Assembly (NCBI RefSeq): GCF_900110205.1
Contig: NZ_FOCV01000040.1
Location: 1 to 41,653 of the forward strand
Origin: Rhizobium tibeticum
GTDB taxonomy: Bacteria; Pseudomonadota; Alphaproteobacteria; Rhizobiales; Rhizobiaceae
Length of the DNA stretch: 41,653 nt
Direction: 5' to 3'
Positions 34,324 through 41,653 of this stretch are shown in pieces. The notes beneath the pieces are model-generated. The model saw only the letters and a list, made by a program, of their open reading frames with translations. It ran no database searches and was not told where the DNA came from. Both the position numbers and the translations under genes were made by a program. The first letter of the stretch is position 1; each line of letters opens with the position of its first letter.

Positions 34324-34596
34324 ATGAACCTTGATGACGAGAACGCTGCCGTCTTCGTATGGATCGTGCCTGAAGGCGCGGAAGATATCCGTCATCTTTC
34401 CGTCGACGGAGACTATGTCGGCTCGATTGCAAAAAACACCGAAAATCCTTCAGCAAAGCATCAGTGGAGTTGGCGCGTCACCATTCCCGACAGCGTTGAC
34501 CGCAATACGCCGTTGGCCGGGCATGCGGACGATGAACTGGCCGCCAAGAAGGCTGCGGAAGAGGCTTATTCGCGTGCGAGACGGGAGACCGGTTGA
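34324..34596 (+). CDS. small soluble hypothetical protein
   Basis: A 90-residue acidic protein. It reads like a genuine, compact domain (FVWIVPEGAEDIRHLSVDGD, then QWSWRVTIPDSV) with a helical Ala-rich end (DDELAAKKAAEEAYSRARRE). The family is unknown to me. The gene ends 41 bases before another small gene and may share its transcript. Confidence 0.55.
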   Translation: MNLDDENAAVFVWIVPEGAEDIRHLSVDGDYVGSIAKNTENPSAKHQWSWRVTIPDSVDRNTPLAGHADDELAAKKAAEEAYSRARRETG

Positions 34597-34637
34597 AGGC
34601 TTAAGCCTTCGGCGCAAGCTTCAAAACGAGGAAGCTC

Positions 34638-34781
34638 ATGCGCACCCGACATATCGTCATCGGACTTGTTGCCGCTCTGGTGATCGCTTTTATTTTGCAC
34701 ATCATCAATCCATTCGGCCGCGATGTAGCTGAGCCGCAAGGCCAGCCACCTACCCCTCCCGCACAGAACCAGTCACAGTGA
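34638..34781 (+). CDS. small single-pass membrane protein
   Basis: A 47-residue protein with GAGGAAG upstream of the ATG. One helix (IVIGLVAALVIAFILHII) is followed by a proline- and glutamine-rich tail (PFGRDVAEPQGQPPTPPAQN). The arginines before the helix predict a cytoplasmic N-terminus. The function is unknown. Too short to be found by usual gene finders. Confidence 0.55.
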   Translation: MRTRHIVIGLVAALVIAFILHIINPFGRDVAEPQGQPPTPPAQNQSQ

Positions 34782-34924
34782 TGGTTCACATCTCTGCCCG
34801 GTTGCAGAAAATGCAGATCAATGCCGAATATGCAGCGATTCGCGGAAGTGCCGGTCCCGATCACCGGAACCTTCGACGGTCAGCACTGTTGAATTGATCG
34901 AAGCTCCGAAAAGGCAGGCTACGG

Positions 34925-35094
34925 ATGAGCAAGCGGCAGAACCCAGATGAAACAAATAAACCGCCCCCGACTTCTCTGCTGAAGACGTCCGTCAGAGTGA
35001 AATCATTCTGCGGAAGCGTTGGCAGCGGTGGGTATTCGTCGCCGGCCTAGTCGGCATCGCGCTGCTCGCGCTTCTTCTGGGATTGACATCATAA
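34925..35094 (+). pseudogene. small membrane protein gene with a frameshift in a C-run
   Basis: MSKRQNPDETNKPP opens in one frame; after the CCGCCCCCGAC run the natural continuation DFSAEDVRQSEIILRKRWQR, then WVFVAGLVGIALLALLLGL, is in another frame. The joined product (about 56 residues) matches the common rhizobial pattern of a disordered head, an ARQGEIILR-type segment and one C-terminal helix. A one-base change in the C-run is the likely cause; it may be a real mutation or a sequencing error. Confidence 0.55.
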
Positions 35095-35130
35095 ACACCG
35101 GGTCTTGCTAACGCGATTAGCGCCCTTCGC

Positions 35131-35290
35131 AAGTTTGACGCACGATGCACGATTAATGGCGTAGTTCTGGACCTCGCTGGTTTCATCCATGACAGTGCGG
35201 ACAGATACTGTTGCGGGCTTGCGAAAAGCCGGATTTGCCATCCGGTTCGTGAGCAATACGGCATCTCCGCGTCGCCGTTGGTTTGATCAG
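35131..35290 (+). pseudogene. HAD-family (HAD-IIA type) hydrolase fragment
   Basis: INGVVLDLAGFIHDSADRY corresponds to the first motif of HAD-IIA phosphatases (GVLLDLxGxL.D). After a frameshift around 35207, VAGLRKAGFAIRFVSNTAS corresponds to the second motif (RFVTNT). Nothing recognisable of the remaining three quarters of the enzyme follows. In motif 1 the second catalytic aspartate position has become Ala (DLAG). It is a dead remnant. Confidence 0.5.
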
Positions 35291-35648
35291 CCTGCCAAAG
35301 ATTGTCCTCCAGGTCGCGACAGCGCAGCGTCCGCGTAGGGCATGCGACAGCAGCGACATTCCGACTGGTCAAGTGACGCCGCAGATCCGCGAACTCGTGA
35401 AGTGACGACATACGAGTTGATCGGAGACCCCGTAAAATCGGGTCCGTAGCCGCGGCACGGCCTGGTCGATCTCTGCATGTTCCACCGCGATGTTGGAAAA
35501 GTCAGCGGGTCGCCATGATCCCCAAGCGGCAGTCGCGTTTGAGAAGCTGGCCTTCCTCGGATGGCCCGCGCGATCCTCAATTCGCCGAGCGTCGTATCCG
35601 ACCGTTAAGAGTTCGTTGACCATAGCGTGGCATTACTAAGCGCGATGG
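35291..35648. other. stretch without a recognised gene
   Basis: Open frames exist (for example minus 35369-35623) but no family pattern is seen; the DNA may be the rest of the decayed HAD gene. Confidence 0.35.
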
Positions 35649-37058
35649 ATGCGGACGCTCCCGCACGTCGTCGAGTATTTTTGTGGGACGGGATTAGTCG
35701 TGTCGAAGTGTCCAGTTAAAGGAACCTTGGGCGGCGGGGTTGTCGCACTGCTGTCGCGTGTAGAGCGGCTTGTCGCGCAGACCCTACTGCCGGCCCTGTT
35801 CGCGCTCCCTCCGTTAATCGGCTCTGCATCATTTGTCTCCGCGGAAGATCGTGCGCTGAAGCTGTTTTTTACCCATACAGGCGAGAAGGCGACGATTGTC
35901 TACAAGCGCGACGGAAAGTTCGACCCAACGGGCCTCTCCCAGATAAATCGGTTCCTGCGCGACTGGCGAAGGAATGAACCGACCAGGATGGATCCACGGT
36001 TGCTCGACCTTGTCTGGGAAGTGTACAAGCGCAGCGGCGCGAAGGACTACATCCACATCGTCTCCGCCTACCGTTCTCCGGCCACCAATAACATGCTCCG
36101 TAACCGCTCGCGGAGCACGGGCGTCGCCGAGAGGAGCCAGCACATGCTTGGCAAGGCGATGGACTTCTACGTTCCCGGCGTGAAGCTTTCGACGCTGCGG
36201 GCACTTGCAATGCAGACGCAGGTCGGCGGTGTCGGCTACTATCCGACCTCGGGATCTCCCTTCGTGCATCTCGACGTCGGCAACGTCCGCGCTTGGCCGC
36301 GCATGTCTCGGCAAGAACTCGCTCGAATATTCCCGAACGGGCAGACGATGCATCTTCCAGCGGATGGCCGCCCACTGCCGGGATATTACCAGGCAGTTGC
36401 GAACTACAGGAAGCGCGTCAGCCCCACCTCCATCCAAATCGCTAGCACCGCTGGAGAAGACGAAGACGCAGGAACGTCAGCCACGTCGAGCCGCGACACC
36501 ACGGACAGGAGCCTCGTGACGGCGCTCCTGCCCACGCCTCGAAGCCGCGCATTGAATGCGCTGGCGCTGCAGACCGACGCGCTCGGAGATGACGAACGGT
36601 CCTCGGTGGATCTTTCATCACTACCGATTCCAATACCGGCAATGCGACCAGCCTCTTTGGGCGGCGACGCGGGTATCGATGCCAAGCTAGACACCGCATC
36701 GATCGGCGCGATCGACGCGCTTCCGGATCGACGGACATCTGCATTGCCGACCTATTCCGGCTTCGAACCTTTCGCTGCTGCACCCGAGGCCCTGCAAAAG
36801 GGGGCGGACATGATCGCCTCCCTGCCAATGACTGCTTCCTGGGAAGACGCAGGTTTGTTCGGACCGACCTCAGGTGCGGCACTGATGAAATGGGCGCTGC
36901 ACTCTCCTGGCGAGGTGATTGGAATGAGAGCACCTCGCGTTTCCCGCCGCACGGTTCAGCACTACCCGGATGCCGCAGTGTCCGGTGGGGAAATCATTCC
37001 TGTCGCCGCAACAGACCAGTTCGATGCCAACCGGTTTACGTCGCCCTCGGAGAGCTGA
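35649..37058 (+). CDS. DUF882 (YcbK-like, M15-fold) periplasmic protein
   Basis: A protein of about 450-469 residues. A hydrophobic export segment (LLPALFALPPLIGSASFVSA) is followed by the DUF882 domain (about residues 70-230). There are zinc-site motifs SQHMLGKAMDFYV (His and Asp) and FVHLDVG (His), with IVSAYRSPATN between. These resemble D,D-carboxypeptidase M15 domains; it probably acts on peptidoglycan in the periplasm. The C-terminal half (about 260-469) is low-complexity, Ser/Ala/Asp-rich. The start is uncertain: ATG 35649 or GTG 35700. Confidence 0.85.
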   Translation: MRTLPHVVEYFCGTGLVVSKCPVKGTLGGGVVALLSRVERLVAQTLLPALFALPPLIGSASFVSAEDRALKLFFTHTGEKATIVYKRDGKFDPTGLSQINRFLRDWRRNEPTRMDPRLLDLVWEVYKRSGAKDYIHIVSAYRSPATNNMLRNRSRSTGVAERSQHMLGKAMDFYVPGVKLSTLRALAMQTQVGGVGYYPTSGSPFVHLDVGNVRAWPRMSRQELARIFPNGQTMHLPADGRPLPGYYQAVANYRKRVSPTSIQIASTAGEDEDAGTSATSSRDTTDRSLVTALLPTPRSRALNALALQTDALGDDERSSVDLSSLPIPIPAMRPASLGGDAGIDAKLDTASIGAIDALPDRRTSALPTYSGFEPFAAAPEALQKGADMIASLPMTASWEDAGLFGPTSGAALMKWALHSPGEVIGMRAPRVSRRTVQHYPDAAVSGGEIIPVAATDQFDANRFTSPSES

Positions 37059-37095
37059 CCGCAACCTCTCGAACTGCGGCGTCGCCTTGATCTTC

Positions 37096-37467
37096 TGCAA
37101 TCGCACAGCGCGACGCTGCCGTACAGCCACAGGCTCTTCACGAGATCCTTCTTGTCACCAGGGCTAACTCTCACGGCTTCGATAACGGCCGAGAACCGAC
37201 GATCTTCGGCAGCAACGAGGCTTGCGACCTCGGCAGAGAGAGTGTGCTTAGTATTCAATCGGTAAAGCCGACCGTATCCCGACCCTTCGGACGACATGAT
37301 GCCACTTGCCTCGAGGGAGAGAAGGCCAAGGCGGGTGCTGCTCTTCGACAACCCAGCACGACGCCCGATGTCCGAGCTAGCAAGCAGCCCGCCATGGCAT
37401 GGCGAGCAAGGACGCGCAAGACCCGCACGTTCGAATCCACCCCAAAAACCAGGTCGACGACGATCAA
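37096..37467 (-). pseudogene. winged-helix plus nucleotidyltransferase protein, frameshifted and truncated
   Basis: The first part reads VDLVFGVDSNVRVLRVLARH in one frame. The next, GLLASSDIGRRAGLSKSSTR then LGLLSLEASGI and YRLNTKHTLSAEVASL, is in another, and it ends at KSLWLYGSVA, where a minimal nucleotidyltransferase motif (YGSVARGE..SDxD) should begin. It is an ArsR/MarR-like DNA-binding domain fused to an MNT-like domain, the kind used in regulatory or antitoxin proteins. The frameshift lies at a near-duplicated CCATG (about 37391-37402). The catalytic residues are absent. Confidence 0.55.
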
Positions 37468-37542
37468 CTTGGCGAGATCAAGCTGCCTGTGGCGCTGCTT
37501 GCAGCCTGGAAGGAAGCCGGCATCGAACCAGTTGCGAAGACG

Positions 37543-38283
37543 TCAGTCTGAGAGCGACACGACATCTCCTACCCGGAGCAACCCCTCTTGGCTCGGGCGG
37601 CAGTAGACACCCATGTTTCGATTGCCGAACTTCATCACATTTCGAAGGATTTCCGGATCGCTCTCCAGTCCTTCCTGAGCAATGATGGTGAACCCGCATC
37701 GCTTCGTCGGCGCGATCACTTTTCCGGTTATTTCGCCAAGCTGGATCGGCGCGCCGATCCAGCTTAGTTCAGCAAAGCCGCTGATACCGGCCTTCGCCTC
37801 CATAAAGATGTTCGGGCGAAATCTGCGCCGGTCGGGACTACCGGCCGGATGAAGCGACTGCAGATGGTCGACCGACGCACTCGTCAGCAGGTGAAGAGGA
37901 GACACCTCGTATCTATCGACCGCGAAGGTCGTCTCACCGCTCTCGTGCGCAGAGCGCTCGTAAGGCCTGACGGCCACGTCGAACTCGAAGAACGCCGTTA
38001 GGCCGCCCGCGAGCTGTGGTTCATCGACGGGGAGCCATTGATGACCGGGCACTTGTATCTCGACGGTGCCGTCCGTCGCCGTCCGTGACCTCACATAGAC
38101 GGATTTTTGCCAACGCTTGTCGCGCTCGGGATGGGCAACGACGCCCGTCGAAACGTCGACGAGTGCATATCGCCGGTCGCCGTCCATTCCGTCACCGGAC
38201 ACCTTGACTGCGTCGACCATTTCGCCGGTTAGCGAGCTGACTGGATAGCGCCAGAGCTCTCTGATCACTCCTACCGATCGCAT
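37543..38283 (-). CDS. MOSC domain protein
   Basis: A 246-residue protein. The N-terminal MOSC-associated beta-barrel (MRSVGVIRELWRYPVSSLTG) precedes a MOSC domain (about 120-245) with FRPNIFME, the conserved cysteine in APTKRCGFTII, and the end GLLRVGDVVSLSD. MOSC proteins are predicted molybdenum-cofactor sulfur carriers or Moco-dependent reductase parts; the cytoplasm is likely. It lies two bases after the GlxA-type regulator and is the last gene of a four-gene operon, though its link to amino-acid catabolism is unclear. Confidence 0.88.
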   Translation of the reverse strand: MRSVGVIRELWRYPVSSLTGEMVDAVKVSGDGMDGDRRYALVDVSTGVVAHPERDKRWQKSVYVRSRTATDGTVEIQVPGHQWLPVDEPQLAGGLTAFFEFDVAVRPYERSAHESGETTFAVDRYEVSPLHLLTSASVDHLQSLHPAGSPDRRRFRPNIFMEAKAGISGFAELSWIGAPIQLGEITGKVIAPTKRCGFTIIAQEGLESDPEILRNVMKFGNRNMGVYCRPSQEGLLRVGDVVSLSD

Positions 38284-38285
38284 GT

Positions 38286-39296
38286 CTAATGAGCTCGCCC
38301 CGAGGTCGCGCGCACTTGCGAGGGTGTCGCGCCGAAGATCCGCTTGAAGGCGCGCGCGAAGTGGGAGGCGTTCTCGAAGCCGACATCGAGGGCGATCTCG
38401 ATCATCGGCAGCTTCGAGTGGGCAAGCAAGACTTTCGCTCTCTCCATTCGCACACGTTTATAGGCTTGAGCCGGTGACATCCCGGCCTTCTCCAAGAAAA
38501 CCCGTTCGAGCTGCCGCCGTGAGAGCCCAACGGACGATGCAAGAGCCGGTATGGATATGCCGTCTTCCATGTTTTGTTCCATGGTGATCATGACGGCTCT
38601 TACGCGGTCGTCGTCGTAATTCTCGTGGAGCGGCCTGCGGGGCTGCACGTCTCCGGGCGACCGAGCCTTTTCAATCTGCAGGACTTCCAATGCATTACGC
38701 TCGGCCTCCCGGCTGATGTAGCGCCGCACGAGCAGCGCTGCCATGTCCGCCGCGCTGCTTCCGCCCGCGCAGGATCCACGCCGCCGATCGAGATTGAACA
38801 ACCGGTCCGATCGCACCGGAAGGTCGGGAAATCGTTCCTTGTAGGCCTTTGCGTGAAGCCAGCTCACGCAGGTCTGGTGGCTTGCCATCAATCCGACGTC
38901 GGCAAGAATAAAGGTTCCGGTGCAAAGTCCGATCAACGGCACGCCCTGTGACGAAGCACGTTTCAGGAACATGATCGTCTCCAGGTCCACCGGCCGTTCA
39001 ACCGTCAGCAAACCACCGACAACCACGATGTAGTCGAACCGGGATGGATCAACGAAGTCAGAAGTTGGCGCCACCTGGACGCCGCAACTCGATGCGATGA
39101 GGTGGCGCGTGCTGCCGAGTACCTGCCAGTCGGCGAGCACACGCCCGGATCGATCGAACTCGTCGCTTGCGAGACGCAGGGTGTCAACGAAGAGCGCGAA
39201 GGCCGAAAGAGTGAACGACCGTGCCAGGACGAACCCGACTCTGAGCTGCTTAGGGGTTGCAGCAGCCTCTCCGGATCGAAAATCCTCAGGTCTCAT
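38286..39296 (-). CDS. GlxA-family transcriptional regulator (DJ-1/PfpI + AraC HTH)
   Basis: A 336-residue regulator. The N-terminal DJ-1/PfpI-like domain (about 20-190) has the elbow IGLCTGTFILA; the C-terminal double helix-turn-helix of the AraC type (about 225-325) reads GLSRRQLERVFLEKAG and GFENASHFARAFKRIFG. Members of this group control the uptake and breakdown of amino acids, betaines and related compounds. It is downstream of the permease and the epimerase in the same operon, with 33 bases to the latter, and probably controls it through inverted repeats before the permease. Confidence 0.92.
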   Translation of the reverse strand: MRPEDFRSGEAAATPKQLRVGFVLARSFTLSAFALFVDTLRLASDEFDRSGRVLADWQVLGSTRHLIASSCGVQVAPTSDFVDPSRFDYIVVVGGLLTVERPVDLETIMFLKRASSQGVPLIGLCTGTFILADVGLMASHQTCVSWLHAKAYKERFPDLPVRSDRLFNLDRRRGSCAGGSSAADMAALLVRRYISREAERNALEVLQIEKARSPGDVQPRRPLHENYDDDRVRAVMITMEQNMEDGISIPALASSVGLSRRQLERVFLEKAGMSPAQAYKRVRMERAKVLLAHSKLPMIEIALDVGFENASHFARAFKRIFGATPSQVRATSGRAH

Positions 39297-39329
39297 CTTG
39301 ATGGTCTCCTGTCTGGTGGAGCGTGATAT

Positions 39330-40328
39330 TCACTTGATCTGGAAGCCGTGGGCAAGCGGATCCCGATCATCGACGAAGATCGTGTTGTGGCCGATGACTC
39401 GCGCCCAGCCGCCAATGCTCGGAAGGATTCCATTATAGGAACCTACTTCGGCATCCGCTTCGACCCTACCTTCGAAGACCGTGCCAATCAGGCTTTCATG
39501 CCGGTAGCTTGCGCCGACCGCAAGCCGCCCCTTTCCATGAAGTTGGGCCATACGTGCCGAGGTGCCGGTTCCACCAGGCGACCGGTCGATCGCCTTGTCT
39601 CCATAGAACACCGCGCAACGTCCATCGGAGCGCCCATTGACGGGTTGATCACACCAGATGGCGTGATGGACGCCGCGAATCCTTTCGTCGTCGGGATGAA
39701 CCGGGTCGCAGATGTCCGCGAGTGCGTCCCTGAGCCTCCGGCTGAAACCGACAATCTGGGCCGCGGTCATACCGTCGAGGCCGCTCCAGTTCTCCTGAGG
39801 CTCCACGACGACGTAGTAGTTGCCTCCGTAAGAGATATCGACCCGCAGGCGCCCTATTCCAGGCACATCCACGCCGACATCCGGTTCGTGCAGGTAACTG
39901 GGCACATTATAGAGGCGCACCGAGTCCACATACCCGCTCTTTTCTTCATAAGCCACATCGACTCGTCCTGCGGGGGTTTCGATGGAAACTCGCCCCGATG
40001 TGCGGGGCTTCACCAGGCCCTCCTCGATCGCGGCCGTCACGACGCCTATCGTTCCAGCACCGCACATCGGAAGGCAGCCGCTTACCTCGATGAAGAGGAC
40101 TGCGAAGTCGCAATCGTCCCGATAGGCAGGGTAGATGATTGCTCCCGACATGATGTCATGTCCTCTGGGCTCGAACATCAAGGCCCTTCGGACCCAGTCG
40201 TGGTCGCGGACGAAAAATTCGCGCCTCTCGCCCATGGGAGCATGCGGTAGCAACGGCGCCCCGCCGGCAACGAGACGCACCGGGTTTCCACAGGTGTGCG
40301 CGTCGATGCAGAAAAAGCTGTTTCTCAT
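39330..40328 (-). CDS. proline racemase superfamily protein (hydroxyproline epimerase-like) with altered active site
   Basis: A 332-residue protein that is close to the 4-hydroxyproline 2-epimerases throughout (MRNSFFCIDAHTCGNPVRLV, FEPRGHDIMSGAIIYP, FYGDKAIDRSP). One catalytic cysteine is present (Cys89 in MCGAG), but the normal MCGHG is changed (His to Ala91). At the second site SPCGTG is SPGGTG, so Gly252 replaces the second catalytic cysteine (or the Thr of 3-hydroxyproline dehydratases). It therefore may not epimerise by the two-base mechanism; a lyase or other reaction is possible. It lies 15 bases after the ABC permease gene, so the substrate is probably the imported compound. Confidence 0.88.
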   Translation of the reverse strand: MRNSFFCIDAHTCGNPVRLVAGGAPLLPHAPMGERREFFVRDHDWVRRALMFEPRGHDIMSGAIIYPAYRDDCDFAVLFIEVSGCLPMCGAGTIGVVTAAIEEGLVKPRTSGRVSIETPAGRVDVAYEEKSGYVDSVRLYNVPSYLHEPDVGVDVPGIGRLRVDISYGGNYYVVVEPQENWSGLDGMTAAQIVGFSRRLRDALADICDPVHPDDERIRGVHHAIWCDQPVNGRSDGRCAVFYGDKAIDRSPGGTGTSARMAQLHGKGRLAVGASYRHESLIGTVFEGRVEADAEVGSYNGILPSIGGWARVIGHNTIFVDDRDPLAHGFQIK

Positions 40329-40343
40329 ATACGTCTCCTCAAA

Positions 40344-41195
40344 TCAGGCCGTCCGAAGCGCCCCGTCGCGATTGAGAAGACCGCGGCTCAGCCGGTCAAG
40401 CAGGAGCGCGACGGCGACGATTGCGAGCCCCGCGCGCACGCCCAAGCCCATTTCCATACGGGTCAGACCACGTGTCACCTCGGCACCAAGTCCACCCGCC
40501 CCTACCAGGCCTGCCAGAACGACCATGGCCAGCGAAAGCAGAATGCATTGATTGAGGCCGACCATCAGCGTCTGCTTGGCCAGCGGGATTTCTATCTTCC
40601 AAAGCACAGAACGAGGATGGGCGCCGATCGCGTTGCCAAGCTCGATGAACTCGCGCGGTACCTGGTCGAACGCCAATGTTGTCAGTCGCAGCATCGGGGG
40701 AATGCCGTAGACGATCGTGGCGATGATCGCCGGGACGCGCCCGAGGCTGAAGATCATCACTGCGGGGATCAGGTAGACCCACGGCGGCACAGTCTGCATA
40801 ACGTCTAGGACTGGTCGCACAACGGCTTCAAGCGTCTTGTGGCGCGAGCAGAGGACACCGATGGGAAACGCGATCAGGACGGAGATCAAAACGCCAACGG
40901 TCACGAGCGCAATCGTCTGCATCGACGCCGTCCACAGCCCGACGATCAGGCAAAATCCCAGGCATAGGCCCGCGAGGATTGCCGCTCGCAGATTCACCGC
41001 AAAGAAGGCTGCAAGGACGACGATCGCAATAAGGGCATAGGGCGGCACTGAAAGTAGCGCGGCCTCGATCGCCGACAGGACGGCCTCCACTACATAGCTG
41101 ATCGCAGAGAACAGTGGATGCAGGTTCGTGTTCAACCAGTCAACCGCCGGAGCAAGAAGAGCACCTGGCGAAAACTGCAAGATCGAAGGATTCAT
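40344..41195 (-). CDS. ABC transporter permease, glycine betaine/proline (ProW/OpuAB) type
   Basis: A 283-residue inner-membrane permease. Six or so helices hold the permease domain with the ATPase-contact loop EFIELGNAIGAHPRSVLWKI and the ending MGLGVRAGLAIVAVALLLDR. A strong GGAGG ribosome site supports ATG 41195. ProW-like permeases work with an ATPase and a periplasmic betaine-binding protein; neither is in this operon, so they may lie upstream beyond the IS110 element or be lost. It heads the operon (epimerase-like enzyme, GlxA regulator, MOSC protein). Confidence 0.88.
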   Translation of the reverse strand: MNPSILQFSPGALLAPAVDWLNTNLHPLFSAISYVVEAVLSAIEAALLSVPPYALIAIVVLAAFFAVNLRAAILAGLCLGFCLIVGLWTASMQTIALVTVGVLISVLIAFPIGVLCSRHKTLEAVVRPVLDVMQTVPPWVYLIPAVMIFSLGRVPAIIATIVYGIPPMLRLTTLAFDQVPREFIELGNAIGAHPRSVLWKIEIPLAKQTLMVGLNQCILLSLAMVVLAGLVGAGGLGAEVTRGLTRMEMGLGVRAGLAIVAVALLLDRLSRGLLNRDGALRTA

Positions 41196-41271
41196 GACTG
41201 CCTCCAATGAAGGAACACAAGGGGAGAACACTACCATCTGGCGGCCTATTCCTTGGGTTCTGTTGGTATGT

Positions 41272-41291
41272 GATCGGCATTTTCGCCGATC
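41272..41291. promoter_or_regulatory. inverted repeat upstream of the permease operon (1)
   Basis: GATCGGC (41272-41278) and GCCGATC (41285-41291) are perfect 7-bp arms with a six-base centre. It lies 77 bases before the permease start. A possible regulator site. Confidence 0.45.
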
Positions 41292-41308
41292 GGCTAAAAG
41301 TCTCTTAT

Positions 41309-41332
41309 CCGCAGGACAAAAGTGTCCTGCGG
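41309..41332. promoter_or_regulatory. inverted repeat upstream of the permease operon (2)
   Basis: CCGCAGGACA (41309-41318) and TGTCCTGCGG (41323-41332) are perfect 10-bp arms with a four-base centre, about 115-135 bases before the permease start. It is a good candidate for the binding site of the GlxA-type regulator, or a stem on the minus-strand RNA. Confidence 0.5.
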
Positions 41333-41463
41333 TTCTCGAACCATTCTCCAATTCGTGACCCTGATGCCGCTTCTGGCTTCGGTCACAGAGTGGCGTTCAG
41401 CTCCCGGTTTCCCATTCTCCCTGAGGAGCGCAGCCCAGTCCTGTCGGGCTCGCTAGACAGTCA

Positions 41464-41653
41464 TCAGGACAACCGGGATATCGTCGACGCGCCTTCCGTG
41501 GTGCTTTCACCGCGCTGCTCGTAAGCGCGTTGGTCACGCAGGATCTGGAAGGCGATCGTCAAAAGTTTGCGCGCAATCGCCACCCGCGCCTTGTTGGTTC
41601 CTCTGATCTTCAGATGCTCGTACTGGGCACGAAGTTGCGGATCGCTGGCGGTG
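41464..41653 (-). mobile_element. IS110-family transposase, C-terminal part (runs off the window)
   Basis: The last 62 residues of a transposase: TASDPQLRAQYEHLKIRGTN, KARVAIARKLLTIAFQILRD, then a short tail and a stop at 41464. KxxARVAIARKLLTIxFxxLR is the typical C-terminus of the IS110/IS1111 group, whose catalytic DEDD domain would lie further upstream, outside the window. The element ends about 270 bases before the permease and may have separated it from its ABC partners. Confidence 0.8.

Noticed and set aside
1..41653. CRISPR array, rRNA, complete prophage or plasmid replication genes
   Set aside because: No regularly spaced repeats, rRNA sequence, phage structural genes or repABC-like genes were seen.

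Overview
The window looks like a chromosomal (or chromid) segment of a member of the Rhizobiaceae (Rhizobium / Neorhizobium / Agrobacterium-like). The basis is the high-GC coding style, a 1274-residue B12-dependent ribonucleotide reductase (NrdJ) of the rhizobial type preceded by NrdR-box-like sites, a FixK/FNR box in front of a universal stress protein, a DUF1127 protein, a DUF882 protein, and several small membrane proteins of rhizobial style. Family names are recognised by eye from motifs; no database search was run.

Layout. (1) 1-1200: the scar of an integrative element, with a tyrosine-recombinase C-terminal fragment, an intact tRNA-Leu(UAA) and a decayed copy of a tRNA-Leu 3' half. (2) 1300-9640: core genes (small membrane protein, wrbA remnant, CinA-like protein, universal stress protein, xanthine phosphoribosyltransferase, secreted Cache-like protein, nrdJ). 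(3) 9888-21661: a LysR-centred accessory island. A minus-strand operon (MFS exporter, Tat-exported aldo/keto reductase, cytosolic aldo/keto reductase, alpha/beta hydrolase) diverges from the LysR gene. Beyond about 1.2 kb of gene debris lies a plus-strand operon of six genes: two exported hydrolases, an exported carboxymuconolactone-decarboxylase-like protein, an exported cupin of the hydroxynitrile-lyase type, a cytochrome P460-like monohaem protein and a DUF4405 dihaem membrane protein. The same 17-bp LysR-type palindrome sits in front of both operons, and a weaker copy lies just after the second. (4) 21660-26209: hypothetical and broken genes and a mechanosensitive channel with a cyclic-nucleotide-binding-like domain. 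(5) 26304-30352: a MocR regulator divergent from DUF1127, a Tat-exported but frameshifted epoxide hydrolase, and a TauE/SafE transporter, with a repeated sequence in front of two of them. (6) 30353-37550: a gene-poor, decayed stretch with many frameshifted remnants, plus intact DUF2147, universal stress and DUF882 genes. (7) 37543-41195: an operon reading ABC permease, proline-racemase-family enzyme, GlxA-type regulator, MOSC protein. Its upstream side ends close to an IS110-family transposase that runs off the window.

The best candidate for an undescribed system is region 3. It is a single LysR regulon in which nearly every catalytic protein is exported (Sec or Tat), combined with a c-type haem protein and a membrane b-type cytochrome. 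This suggests an extracytoplasmic pathway that degrades or detoxifies a small organic compound (ester, nitrile/cyanohydrin or carbonyl) and passes electrons to the membrane. The substrate cannot be read from the sequence.
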